Below, piece after piece: positions 21,321 to 32,530 of a stretch of 64,000 nt of DNA; positions within the stretch are counted from its first letter, which is position 1, and each line of letters opens with the position of its first letter. Source of the stretch: Impatiens glandulifera (lineage: Eukaryota; Streptophyta; Magnoliopsida; Ericales; Balsaminaceae); the NCBI RefSeq assembly GCF_907164915.1, contig NC_061869.1, positions 25,432,312 through 25,496,311 on the forward strand. Direction: 5' to 3'. A program made the position numbers and the translations under genes. The notes below the pieces were generated by a model, which was not told the DNA's origin, made no database searches, and saw nothing but the letters and a program-made list of their open reading frames with translations.

Positions 21321-21331
21321 CTCATTGTTGA

Positions 21332-23062
21332 TGATAGGATCGGCTTTATCGATAGAGACGGGGTCTGGCTAAGGATGAAGGCTTATGGAAAACAGTTTGA
21401 AAGAAATCCCGTTAGGGATTTAATTCGCTTTCTATTCTACGCAAACTTGTGTAAACACTTGAAACGGATTCAAGGCGGAATTGTTTACTTGGGTTTGAAG
21501 CACAAGATGAAATATGAAAAGATGACAGAAAAGAAGAATACAACAGTTTGTTTATGGATGTTTGGAGAAACTCTCCTACGTCACCCCTTCTTCCAACCAC
21601 CAGAAGGATTCACTATAATATGATTAGAATGAAATACAGTTTACACACACTTAGCTCACTATTGAACAAAACACTTTTTGTTCAATTATAAGATGAAGAA
21701 TATCACTCAGCTAAAGGTGCTTTGATTCGAGCTTTCTCTCTCGATTCACACACAGTACAATTAGAAAGAAGCTTCACAGAATGAGTTCAGTAAGCAAGAT
21801 GATTAAGTAGTTTCTCTCTCTGCAAAATCAGATTGCTTGTTCATTGTGTAAGGCTCTAGTTTAAGTCACTAGGTTCTTCGTCCGTTGTCCTTATGATTTG
21901 TTAAATACTAAGTAGGAGCTAACGGTCGAATCTTCAAGAATGATTCGTGGCACTATTCCATTGGAAAGCCTCCATTGTACACAGCAGGTTCTAAGCACAA
22001 GGATCGTGGCCGTACAGAACTGGTAGTGCATCGAATATTCCATCAGGGATGTACCTGCAAAACGGGTAATGTGAGGAAAGTTCTCTTACGTGGCATTCAT
22101 TGATTAGATGCATATAGCTGATGTACTGATCTTCACTAGAAAGTGGAGCAGAAGTAGGGTACAACTATAGCACGTGGGTAGGAGAAGTGCTAGGTTCAAG
22201 CGTACTACATAAACTGAGCATTAGACGTATTTCAGTTAGACGGATTGTGAAAATCAGTCTAATGAAATAGGTCATCTCCTTCTAATAGAAAAACGTCTAT
22301 TAGACCGCCTAGTCTAATAGAATTAGACTCGCGTCTAATTACAATAACCATTAGACGGTACGTCTAACTCCACTGAGTTAGACTACACGTCTAATTCCGA
22401 TTCTACCTCAGACTTGTCTTAAGGAGTTAGACGCGCGTCTAACTTTCACTAATTAGACTACCCGTCTAATTATCCAATAACCATTAGACCGGTACGTCTA
22501 TCTCCACTAAGTTAGACTACACGTCTGATTCCGGTTCTACCTCAGACTTGTCTGAAGGAGTTAGACTACTCGTCTAATTATCCAATAACCATTAGACCGG
22601 TACGTCTAACTCCACTGAGTTAGACTACACGTCTAATTCCGGTTCTACCTTAGACTTGTCTGAAGGAGTTAGACGCACGTCTAACTTTCACTAATTAGAC
22701 TACCTGTCTAATTACTAACATATTAGACTACACGTCTAACTCCGATGAGTTAGACTGTACGTCTAATTCTATTAGACTTACGTCTAATTTCGTGTATTCA
22801 TTAGACCATCCATCTAATTCTTTACACGTCTATTAGACTACACATCTAACTCCGATGAGTTAGACTGTACGTCTAATTCTATTAGACTCACGTCAAATTC
22901 TATGCAAATGAAAATCAAAATCGGTCTAATGACCCTCATTAGATCCAAGTCTTATAACATATTGTCTCAATACACCTGTATCAAAACTCATAAGTTATTT
23001 CATCATCAAAATATCAGTGGTTAAATTATTTCAACCCTTAGTCAAAATAATTTGACCCAACA
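21332..23062 (-). repeat. Element B 3' LTR with TTAGACG palindrome array
   Basis: 1731 bp, tgataggatcgg to cccaaca. The part at 22230-22920 is packed with inverted units such as gttagactacacgtctaa and ttagaccggtacgtctaa, in a roughly 137-bp higher-order repeat that also holds tcagacttgtctgaa. PPT 23063-23080 adjoins it. Confidence 0.92.
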
Positions 23063-23344
23063 ATTTCCCCCTTTTTGATGAAGAAATTGCAGACTTGCAC
23101 ATATATATCAAAATATGCATTCATCATACAAATAAACAGAAACCATACAGGTAAATCATTCAAAAACATCTAAGTTAATCACATATGAGTGTTTTCAGAA
23201 CAAACACACAAAACATTGTTAATAGTAACCAAAATAAGTTTACCAAAATATCATAAAAACATTCAAAATAACTTCAGGAAGACATTTAATCACTAGTCTT
23301 CTTCTTCTTCCTGATCATGACTTCTGGAAAGGATAGACTTCAAC

Positions 23345-24104
23345 CTAGGATATCTCTAATACTGCAGTTAGAGGGGAGTTGGAGTCTTCTCTTTTCCTTT
23401 TCTTAGACTTAAGTGTTTCCACCCTTTGAATGTAATCTACCACTTTCTGGTAGTTCAGGATCTTAGAAGGAAGGGGAAAGCTCTTACCGAGTTCGTTCAC
23501 GAGAAAACAGAGAAGAGAGCTGAGAGGACCATCAAATCCAAAGATCTTCTTCCGAGCGACAACCATTCTGACAAGATTCCCAAAGATAAAGCTTGTTCAG
23601 TTCATAGGAACACCCCTGGTGATAGCCACCATTATCCGAAAGACTTTCGTACAATACTTGTAAGAAGTTTCTTTAGACAGAAGGGATTTAAATATGATAT
23701 CGCTTAAGAGAGCGTATTCAACCTTCAGGAGGTTCTTCTTTCCATGAATATCTATTTCAGGAGAATCGGAAAAGACATTCATCATCGAAATCATTAGGTT
23801 AGGAGGAGTGGTCGAGAAATCATCAATACCTTCTTTTGGGAGATGGAAAAACGCACCAAAAGATTTTTCTGAAATACAGACCATCTGGCCCATTACAGCT
23901 CCAGCAATAACACTGTCTTGATAAAAGCTAGCGGTTTCGAAGAATTCGTTAACTAGCTGTTCGTGATAGGTTTCATGAGGGGTGAGGAATCTTCTCAGCC
24001 CCGAAGCTTTTAACGATTCGAACATCCTATGCATGCCTGGAGATTGAAGAGTAGATACGGATTGAAAATCCACTTGAATCGATTTTGGTCGAAAAGGCAG
24101 CATT
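23345..24104 (-). pseudogene. Element B accessory gene (single aORF)
   Basis: From ATG 24104 the shared accessory domain is read: IQVDFQSV, ESLKASGLRRFL, NEFFETASFY, FHLPKEGIDDFS, YALLSDIIFKSLLSKETS and FRIMVAITRGVPMN. A TGA at 23597-23599 (Trp expected) interrupts it. The frame resumes with FIFGNLVRMV and ends in a basic tail (KSKKRKRED, possible nuclear signal) at 23345. About 250 codons in all. This is the only accessory gene in B and lacks the long coiled-coil form. Upstream, sense ctttataagtc (about 24138-24147) is a weaker TATA candidate only about 35 bp from the ATG. Confidence 0.78.
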
Positions 24105-24479
24105 CTGATTTGATGAAAAAGGGTTTGAACGGTTCGACTTATAAAGAGAGGGAGAGAGATTGATTTCAAGGATCTTCTATCTTTTAAAGTGAATGATCCT
24201 ATCAATATCAGGGTTTTGATCATGTAGAGAAAAACTAATGATTGCTCCTACCGTCAAGAATTTCAAAAGGCAGTTCCCAATAAACACAGCATTTAATGTT
24301 AGCATGAAACGGAACGTATAATACTAAGTGTACAAGCAAAAGTTGTCAGAAATATTAGTCATTCCTTGCATATTGAGAGACACGTGTCTTCAATTCTTTT
24401 GAGGAATGACTGATTTATTTTTCGGCGGGAAGGGAAACTTAAACAGAAGTTATTAAAAGACAGTTGTCCGAACAGCCAG

Positions 24480-24770
24480 AAGATGAAGATTCTAATTACA
24501 CCAGTAGTTAGACGTTTTTTTTCCCTTTTCACATTTTCAACTTCTTTTTGAAAATCAATCTATTAGACGTATACGTCTAATTATGCTATAACATCACATG
24601 AGACACGCGTGTCTGATTAGACGTGAGCATCCTCTTGCTCATGACGTACAAACGTCTAACGTCTATTAGACGTGTCCGTCCATTAGACGCATCCGTCTAA
24701 CCATGCAGGTTAAAATAACCAAGAAAATGATTTCATTTGAAGATGAAACTGCTAAGGTAGATGTTCGTCT
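24480..24770 (-). repeat. Spacer array of (T/C)TAGACG motifs, element B
   Basis: Between RNase H and the accessory gene, scattered copies of attagacg / cgtctaa, such as tattagacgtatacgtctaa, repeat the LTR palindrome motif outside the LTR. Element D has the same motif in the same interval (38640-38960). Confidence 0.7.
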
Positions 24771-24899
24771 AAGTAGCTGTGTTTCTCAAACTCTGAATCC
24801 TTAAGACAAGTTGAGACCTCCATCTTTTATATCTGTTCAGTTGCGTTTTGAACAATATGTTCCCCCTTAGTTTATGCACGTAATTACATCAATCAAGAT

Positions 24900-25660
24900 C
24901 AACAAGACCTAGAATGTTTCTAAAGTGAGAAAACTTAGCTTCCGGTAGAGGTTTCGTGAAAATGTCCGCAGTTTGTTAATTTGTAAGAACATGTTCAAGA
25001 CGAATTTGCTTCTGATTGACGTGTTCTCGAATGAAATGATGCCTGATTTCAATATGCTTTGTCCGAGAATGCAGAACTGGATTATAGGAGATTGCGATAG
25101 CACTTGTGTTGTCGCAGAAAATTGGAGATTCATCAGCCTCAATCACATAGTCTCTGAGCTTTTGTTGAATCCACAAAACTTGAGAACAACAACTACCAGC
25201 TGCAAGATACTCTGCTTCTGCTGTAGACGTGGCGACCGACGTCTGCTTCTTGCTGAACCATGTGATTAGACGATCTCCAAGAAACTGGCAAGTTCAACTT
25301 GTGCTTTTTCTATCAATTTTGCATTCTGCATAATCTGCATCTGAGAAACTAATTAATTTGAAACTGGAATCCTTCGGATATCAAAGTCCCACATTTTGAG
25401 TTCCCTTCAAGTATTTAAGAATACGTTTAGCAGCAGTAAAATGAGAGAGTTTAGGATCAGCCTGAAATCTGCCACAAACACCAACAACAAATTGAATGTC
25501 TGGCCTACTAGCAGTTACATATAACAAAGAACCGATGAGTCCTCTATATGCTGTTACATCGACACTTTGGCCACCTACATCTTTGTCCAATTTAACTGAA
25601 GAACTCATTGGAGTAGCTGCTGCAGAACAATTCTCCAAACCAAACTTCTTTAACAATTCT
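24900..25660 (-). pseudogene. Element B RNase H
   Basis: RNase H region with [55 protein letters not shown], then SDADYAECKIDRKSTS, TSTAEAEYLAAGSCCSQ and RTKHIEIRHHFIREHV. Stops at 25381, about 25290 and 24976 interrupt it. It ends near 24900 with FSHFRNILGL. Confidence 0.88.
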
Positions 25661-26460
25661 TTGGTGTATTTGGCCTAGTTAATGAGATTTCCGTTTTCCA
25701 GTTGGCGGATCTGAAGCCCAAGGAAGAATGTAAGTTCTCCCATCATGCTCATTTCAAACCTATCCTGCATCAGCTTGGCAAATTTCTCACACAGTTTGGG
25801 GTTAGTTGACCCAAAAATAATGTCATTAACATATATCTGAACAAGTCATATGTGAGTATCTTTAGTAAATCTAAACAAGGTTTTATCTACTGTTCCAACA
25901 ACAAAATCATGATCAAACAAGAAATTGGTTAAAGTGTCATACCAAGCTCTAGGAGCTTGTTTTAGACCATACAATGCTTTGTTAAGCCTATAAACATGAT
26001 TTGGCAAAACATGATCTACGAAACCAGGGGGTTGCTCAACATATACTTCTTCACTTAATTTTCCATTTAAAAATGCACTTTTCACATCCATTTAAAAGAC
26101 TTTAAAGTTCTTAGATGATGCATATGCTAGGAAGATTCTAATTTGCCTCTAGTCTTGCAACAGGTGCAAAAGACTCATCAAAATCAATACCTTCCTCTTG
26201 TTTGTATCCTTGAGAAACTAAACGAGCTTTGTTTCTAATGACTAAGCCATCTTCACTAAGCTTGTTTCTAAATACCCATCTTGTTCCTATGACTAACTTG
26301 TCAGTTGGTCTAGGAGTAAGATACCACATTTTATTTCTATCAAATTGGTTTAACTCCTCTTTCATAGCATTGATCCAATTTGGATCAACTATAGCTTCAC
26401 CAATCTTCTTTGGTTCAATTTGAAAAATAAATGCATAATTGGCCATTTCATCCATCAGTT
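25661..26460 (-). pseudogene. Element B reverse transcriptase, YVDD mutated to YVND
   Basis: Copia RT with [44 protein letters not shown] and QIYVNDIIFGST. The first catalytic Asp of YVDD is Asn (GAT to AAT, plus-strand 25825-25827), which should abolish polymerisation. A frame change lies near 26140-26095, and stops at about 25846 and 25676 break it further. Confidence 0.88.
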
Positions 26461-27523
26461 GACGTCTTGTCCTTCGAGGAGAAAAAGGATTTCCGATTAT
26501 CAGTTCTGGTGGATGATTTCTATTCCATCTGAAGTTGGAACCAAAGCGATTGGTCATCTGAACTGGTGACACCGCGACATCCAAACTCTCAACTTCTTGT
26601 TGAATAGGAGTTTGCACATCTGGTTGAGCTTCAACCGGATCAGTCACAGGATCAGATAGAGCCATCCGCTTGTCCAAGGTTTCTTCTTCTTCACTTACAG
26701 ACTCAAGACTAGCCGCTTGCAATCTCTCAGCAAGATCAATGGGTTCATTGGATTTGCTCTTAACAGGCTCATCAAACACTACATGAAGGGATTCTTCAAC
26801 AGTCTGTGTTCTTTTGTTGCTTACTGATGAGTATCCCAACATGAATCCCTCATCTTCTTTAGCATCAAAATCAGTCAAATAAACCTTTCCATTGTTATGG
26901 ATAAAACACTTACGCCCAAAAATCTTAAAATAAGAAACTGTGGGAATTCTCCCATAATACAGTTCATAGTGAGTTTTATCAAAACGTTTGTTAATTATTG
27001 ACCGGTTTTGTGTATAGCAAGCAATACTAATAGCTTCTGCCCAAAACCTCTGAGGTACATCTGATTCAGCAAGCATAGACCTCGTTGCTTCCTTCAGAGT
27101 TCTCACTTTTCTCTCAGCAATGCCGTTTTGCTGTGGAGTTCTAGCACTAAACAACTAGTGCCTAATTCCAGTCTCCTCAAGATAAGATGATAGGTATCTG
27201 TTAGTAAATTCAGTTCCCTGATCACTTCTAATGAATGTGATATTTAAAGATTTCTAATTCTGAATCCCTTTAAATATCCTAATCAAGTTTTCAGCAGTTT
27301 TATCTTTTGATGGTAAAAATGCAACCCATGTACAACGTGAGAAGTCATCGATAACAATTAAGGCAAATCTCATTCCTCCTATACTCTTTACAGGAATTGG
27401 ACCAAAAAGATCCATATGTAAGAGTTCTAGGATACGGCTTGATTGTGATTTCCCTTTGCTTTTGAACGATGATCTGCCCTGTTTACCTAACTAGCAAGCA
27501 GTGCAAATCTTGTCCTTTGAAAA
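26461..27523 (-). pseudogene. Element B integrase and INT-RT linker
   Basis: Integrase core with LLHMDLFGPIPVKSIGGM (first Asp), RSDQGTEFTN (second Asp) and [20 protein letters not shown] (Glu), then [20 protein letters not shown] and MLGYSSVSN. The long ORF starts only at 27154; upstream the zinc region (KDKICTAC) and core are interrupted by stops near 27485, 27255 and 27155. The linker with ..[11 protein letters not shown].. follows. Confidence 0.87.
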
Positions 27524-28010
27524 CTAAAGATTGGGTAAATCAATAACTAAGTTGTTTGAGCAGATGTTGTTGATGGTCTTAAAATTCAAATGGTTCAAAC
27601 GTTTATGCCATAACCATTTCTGGTCATTCTTGGCAATCATGCACATAGGATCAGATGTCTCTTTTTGCCAATTCATTTTATATGAGTTTCCTACTCTACT
27701 TCCAGTTAATAAAATGTTTCCATCTTGGTCTTTAACTAGACATGCATGATTTTGAAAATCTACTGACAAACCATTATCACATAGTTGACTAATGTTGATT
27801 AAGTTATAACACAGATGGTCAACAAGTAATACGTCATTAATAGTTAGGTTACCATGGATAATCTTACTCTTACTCATGGTCTTACCCTTCTTGTTGTCAC
27901 CATATGTGATCTTAGGTCTAGAGCAGTCTGATATATCAGTGAGAAGCCGTCTGTTTCCAGTCATATGCCTGGAACATCCGCTATCAAGATACCATACAGA
28001 TTCCTCCAGT
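27524..28010 (-). pseudogene. Element B protease
   Basis: Protease motif WYLDSGCSRHMTG is intact at about 27960-28000, followed by LLTDISDC, ITYGDNKKGKTMSKSKIIHG and VLLVDHLCYNLINISQLCDN, then the pre-integrase region WLWHKRLNHLN to 27524. Retroviral-type aspartic protease that would cut Gag-Pol. Confidence 0.85.
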
Positions 28011-29243
28011 CCTTCATTTATTTGTACCTACATAAATAGATATTTACAATGTTTTGGTACCCACATTCAATTGGTTCCTCGGTCAATCAGTCCCTTAGGA
28101 ATCCATATTTGAGTTATTCTGATGGACTTCCCATTTTGAGTTGTAACTAATGCGTATGTTTTTGACTTAATAGACGATTTCTGCTAGCCACTGATCCTTT
28201 AATTTTTGAAGAAGGTTTTCTTTTAAAACTCCTTGACTTAGAGTCATGTTTTTGATTACCAGACTTATTAGCCTTTTCTAGCTTATTCTTAAGCCAGCTA
28301 ACAGTTGGTGGAACATAAACTATTTATTTTTGAAAACAACTTCTTAATTAGTAGGATCACATTCAATGTCAGTCATACTCCTTTTGACAAAGTTTATAGG
28401 CCTAAACTTGTCATTTGACTTTGAATTTTTGCAGGACAGATTAGGGTCATTGCTATCAAATCCCAATCCGGATCTAGATCTAGCAAATTTCAACATGCTG
28501 ATCTGATATTTGACAGCATCTCTTGATCTTGTCCATGCACTGGCAATATAGTTTAGTCTCTTGTTTTCAGATGAAAGAGTTTGAACCTGTTCTTTGAGCA
28601 TCTCATTCTCAGATGAGATCTCTATTGAGTTTTCATCAAAAACGTTTGGTTCAGATTCTTGGTTTGGAGAAAGAACATTTGATTCATATTTAACTTTCAT
28701 TTCATAAAAAGAGTCAGCTAACTTCTTGTACTCAATGACCATTTCATTTAGGGCATTAGTTAACTCCTCGTTTGTAAATTCTGGTGCAGAGATATCATTT
28801 ACCTTAGATTGGTCATCTACCATCAGACATGTTACAACTTCATTCTCTTTTTCGGTAGGAGGCTCCTCCGAATCACTATCAGCCCATCTGGACTTGTTCT
28901 GATTACAAATGAATGCTTTCTGGTTGTTCTTTCCTTGAGAATTCACACCATGGATCTGGTTAAGCTTATCCTATATCTCTTTCGCAGTGGAACATGACTT
29001 GATCTCACAAAACATATTCGTGTTGAGTGATTGGAATAGAATGTTCTTAGCAACATTATCCAGGTTGTTGCTCACCTTATCTTTAGTGGTCCACTCAGTT
29101 CTTGGCTTTGAGATCTTTATGGGGCCATTGATGATGACACTCCACATATCATAGTCAATAGCAGCCAATTGAGCTTGCATTCTTATCATCCACAAATCGT
29201 AGTTGTCCTTTGACAGAAGAGGAATTTCATTGATGCAAGACAT
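28011..29243 (-). pseudogene. Element B gag with central deletion
   Basis: Likely start ATG 29243 (MSCINEIPLLSKDNYDLWM), 35 bp from the PBS. The N-terminal capsid region runs to TAKEI, then a stop near 28971 and LNQIHGVNSQGKNNQKAF. The middle of the capsid and the CCHC zinc knuckle that should come here are missing, so roughly 150-200 codons are deleted compared with element A. An acidic linker (ISSENEMLKEQVQTLSSENK) follows to 28344. The rest up to the protease is frame-broken. Confidence 0.82.
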
Positions 29244-29277
29244 CCTTTGGATTCTTGATGCTTGAGAATAGAAACAA

Positions 29278-29290
29278 GGCTCTGATACCA
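29278..29290 (-). promoter_or_regulatory. Element B primer-binding site
   Basis: Sense TGGTATCAGAGCC, 2 nt inside the 5' LTR, matching initiator Met tRNA. Confidence 0.92.
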
Positions 29291-29292
29291 AT

Positions 29293-31161
29293 TGATAGGA
29301 TCGGCTTTATCGATAGAGACGGGGGTCTGGATAAGGATGAAGGCTTATGAAAAATGGTTTGAAAGAAATCCTGTTAGGGATTTAATTCGCTTTCTATTCT
29401 ACGCAAACTTGTGTAAACACTTGAAACGGATTCAAGGCGGAATTGTTTAATAGAGTTTGAAGCACAAGATGAAATATGAAAAGATGACAGAAAAGAAGAA
29501 CACAACAGTTTGTTTATGGATGTTCGGAGAAACTCTCCTACGTCACCCCTTCTTCCAACCACCGGAAGGATTCACTATAATATGATTAGAATCAAATACA
29601 GTTTACACACACTTAGCTCACTATTGAACAGAACACTTTCTGTTCAATTACAAGATGAAGAATATCACTCAGCTAAAGGTGCTTTGATTCTAGCTTTCTC
29701 TCTCGATTCACACATAGTACAATCAGAAAGAAGGTTCAGAGAATGAGTTCAGTAAGCAAGATGATTAAGTAGTTTCTCTCTCTGCAAAATCAGATTGCTT
29801 GTTCGTTGTGTAAGGCTCTAGTTCAAGTCACTAGGTCCTTCGTCCGTTGTCCTTAGGATTTGTTAAATACTAAGTAGGAGCTAACGGTCGAATCTTCAAG
29901 AATGATTCGTGGCACTCTTCCATTGGAAAGCCTCCATTGTACACAACAGGTTCTGAGCACAAGGATCGTGGCCGTACAAAACTGGTAGTGCGCCGAATAT
30001 TCCATCAGGGATGTACCTGCAAAACGGGTAATGTGAGGAAAATTCTCTTACGTTGCATTCCTTGATTGGATGCATATAGCTGATGTACTAATCTTCACTA
30101 GAAAGTGAAGCAGAAATAGGGTACAACTATATTACGTGGGTAGGAGAAGTGCTAGGTTCAAGCGTTCTACTTAAACTGAGCATTAGACGTATTTCAGTTA
30201 GACGGATTGTGAAAATCAGTCTAATGAAATAAGTCATCTCCTTCTAATAGAAAAACGTCTATTAGACCGCCTGGTCTAATAGAATTAGACTCACGTCTAA
30301 TTACAATAACCATTAGATGGTACGTCTAACTCCACTGAGTTAGACTACACGTCTAATTCCGGTTCTACCTTAGACTTGTCTTAAGGAGTTAGACGCACAT
30401 CTAACTTTCACTAATTAGACTACCCGTCTAATTATCCAATAACCATTAGACCGGTACGTCTAACTCCACTGAGTTAGACTACACGTCTAATTCCGGTTCT
30501 ACCTCAGACTTGTCTGAAGGAGTTAGACGCACGTCTAACTTTCACTAATTAGACTAGTCGTCTAATTATCCAATAACCATTAGACCGGTACGTCTAACTC
30601 CATTGAGTTAGACTACACGTCTTATTCCGGTTCTACCTCAGACTTGTCTGAAGGAGTTAGACGCACGTCTAACTTTCACTAATTAGACTACCCGTCTAAT
30701 TATCCAATAACCATTAAACCGGTACGTCTAACTCCACTAAGTTAGACTACACTCTAATTCCGGTTCTACCTCACACTTGTCTGAAGAGTTAGACGCACGT
30801 CTAACTTTCACTAATTATACTACCCGTCTAATTAGTAACATATTAGACTACACGTCTAACTCCGATGAGTTAGACTGTACGTCTAATTTCGTGTATTCAT
30901 TAGACCATCCGTCTACTTCTTTACACGTCTATTAGACTACACGTCTAACTCCGATGAGTTAGACTGTACGTCTAATTCTATTAGACTCACGTCTAATTCT
31001 ATGCAAATGAAAATCAAAATCGGTATAATTACCTTCATTAGATCCAAGTCTTATAACATATTGTTTTAATACACCTGTATCAAAACTCATAAGTTATTTC
31101 ATCATCAAAATATTAGTGGTTAAATTATTTCAACCCTTAGTCAAAATAATTTGACCCAACA
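29293..31161 (-). repeat. Element B 5' LTR with longer TTAGACG palindrome array
   Basis: 1869 bp, 138 bp longer than the 3' LTR. The palindrome array at 30180-31010 has about one more roughly 137-bp unit. Otherwise closely alike. Confidence 0.92.
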
Positions 31162-31205
31162 AATGATTTTATCCCTGTACAAAAACAATTGGTATTTAGT
31201 TTTTG
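31162..31205. other. 44-bp spacer between elements B and C
   Basis: Short non-element sequence between the right end of B and the start of the C LTR. On the minus strand it contains tttttgtacag, an acceptor-like site, just before the B insertion. It may be a remnant of the RPA1-like gene intron (inference). Confidence 0.35.
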
Positions 31206-32300
31206 TGAGGATCAATATCGCGATAAGGGACCGAGGTCCGGCTAAAGCAGACCTCTTACACACACACAACGGTTGGTGCTAATCCGGTGAGGAATTAACA
31301 CCGGTCTTAACACCAAACAGGTTGTCACAAACTCTTGAATCTGGTTCAAGTGCGGAAATATTTGTTTTAGACTGAAGCAACACAAACGGATCAGGTAGAG
31401 ATAAGAGTGGAGAAGGGTTGGTTTAAAGTGAGGGAAAAACCGGTTCGGTTAGTTTGGTGACTAAAATGAGTATAGAACACAAAACACAGATTTTATGGAT
31501 GTTCAAAGATGAAACTCCTACGTCACCCCTTCTTCTCAAACAATGAGAAGGTTATTCACAAAAGATTATTCAATAACACAATACACCACACGATCGAATC
31601 TTATTTACTGCTTGATGTTCACTTTACAACACTCACACAATATTGTAATACACTTTTACAAATATGTAAATACACAGAACTTTACAGTTTGTTTTTATCA
31701 CTCAATAGCTTTTTAGATTTATCAAAATATGTTCGCAAGATTCAGAATCCAGAGCTATAGAGTGGAAGCACCAAGAAGAAGTAGGAACCAAGAAGCAAGA
31801 GGCGAGCGAAAAAAGAGGCTTTTCTTCAGCCCTTTAGTTTCCTTTTATAGTAGAAATATGACAACGGTCATATTTCTATCTCTAAGATGGTTGGTCAAAA
31901 GGATCAGCCATTCATTGGAAGCTTCTCAAATTATGATGTCGTGCCGGCTCAAGTTAGGTAGCTTGTACGTTTGTGTATTTGTACACTTGACAGCTGTACA
32001 TTTTCCGGCTTCCTGCTCCTTGGAGGTTGCTTCTGGATTTATACTAAATCCGATAACTGTTCATCTGACAGCTTCCTTCAGTCTAATCAGCAGACTTGTT
32101 TTAGAAGACAAGTGACGCAGTCTGAACCTTTGAAGATCTTCTTCTGCACATTCCAAGGAATATATGTTTGCATCAACACGTCAACTGCCAATGTATCCAT
32201 ATCTTTGATTTTTTTATTTAATCTGTCCGGTGAAAATATATGTCGCTCTTAGAATTCTACACACGTCAACTGCGTAGAATGAACCGATAGAGATAGAGTT
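31206..32300 (-). repeat. Element C 3' LTR, right end uncertain
   Basis: Starts tgaggatcaata. A TATA box (sense ctactataaaaggaaac) lies at about 31842-31856, as in the F LTR. The right limit is estimated from where coding similarity to aORF3 begins to appear (about 32400-32530). Confidence 0.6.
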
Positions 32301-32530
32301 GTATTGGTCTGTCTTGGAGGGTTGTTCTCTACAGGTTCATTTAGGTAAGGAGACTTACCTGATGGAGACTTGTCAACAATTGTGTCCTTACCCTGGACAT
32401 TTTCGGTGGATGAAGCCGTTGCACCATCTTTTTCAAGAGACGTGGAGGGAGATTCCGGTTGTCTTTCGTCATTTTGCTCCCCTACCGATCTGGATGATTG
32501 ACCGAACTCGAAAGTTGTTTGTTCAAGTTG

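Larger units (their letters stand above)
21332..31161 (-). mobile_element. Element B: complete 9.8-kb Ty1/copia element, single accessory gene
   Basis: Minus-strand element with LTRs 21332-23062 (3') and 29293-31161 (5'), PBS 29278-29290, gag-pol remnants and one accessory gene next to the 3' LTR. The polypurine run aaaaagggggaaat precedes the 3' LTR. LTR ends are TG/CA. Flanking 5-mers (gttga left, aatga right) match only in tga, so the target duplication is imperfect. Family B is distinct from family A in LTR and in carrying only one accessory gene. Gag is deleted internally and RT is mutated, so it is dead. Confidence 0.9.

Noticed and set aside
22230..22920. Array resembling a CRISPR (short repeats with spacers)
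   Set aside because: The repeat is self-palindromic, irregularly spaced, inside a plant LTR, and the between-repeat sequences are also repeated.
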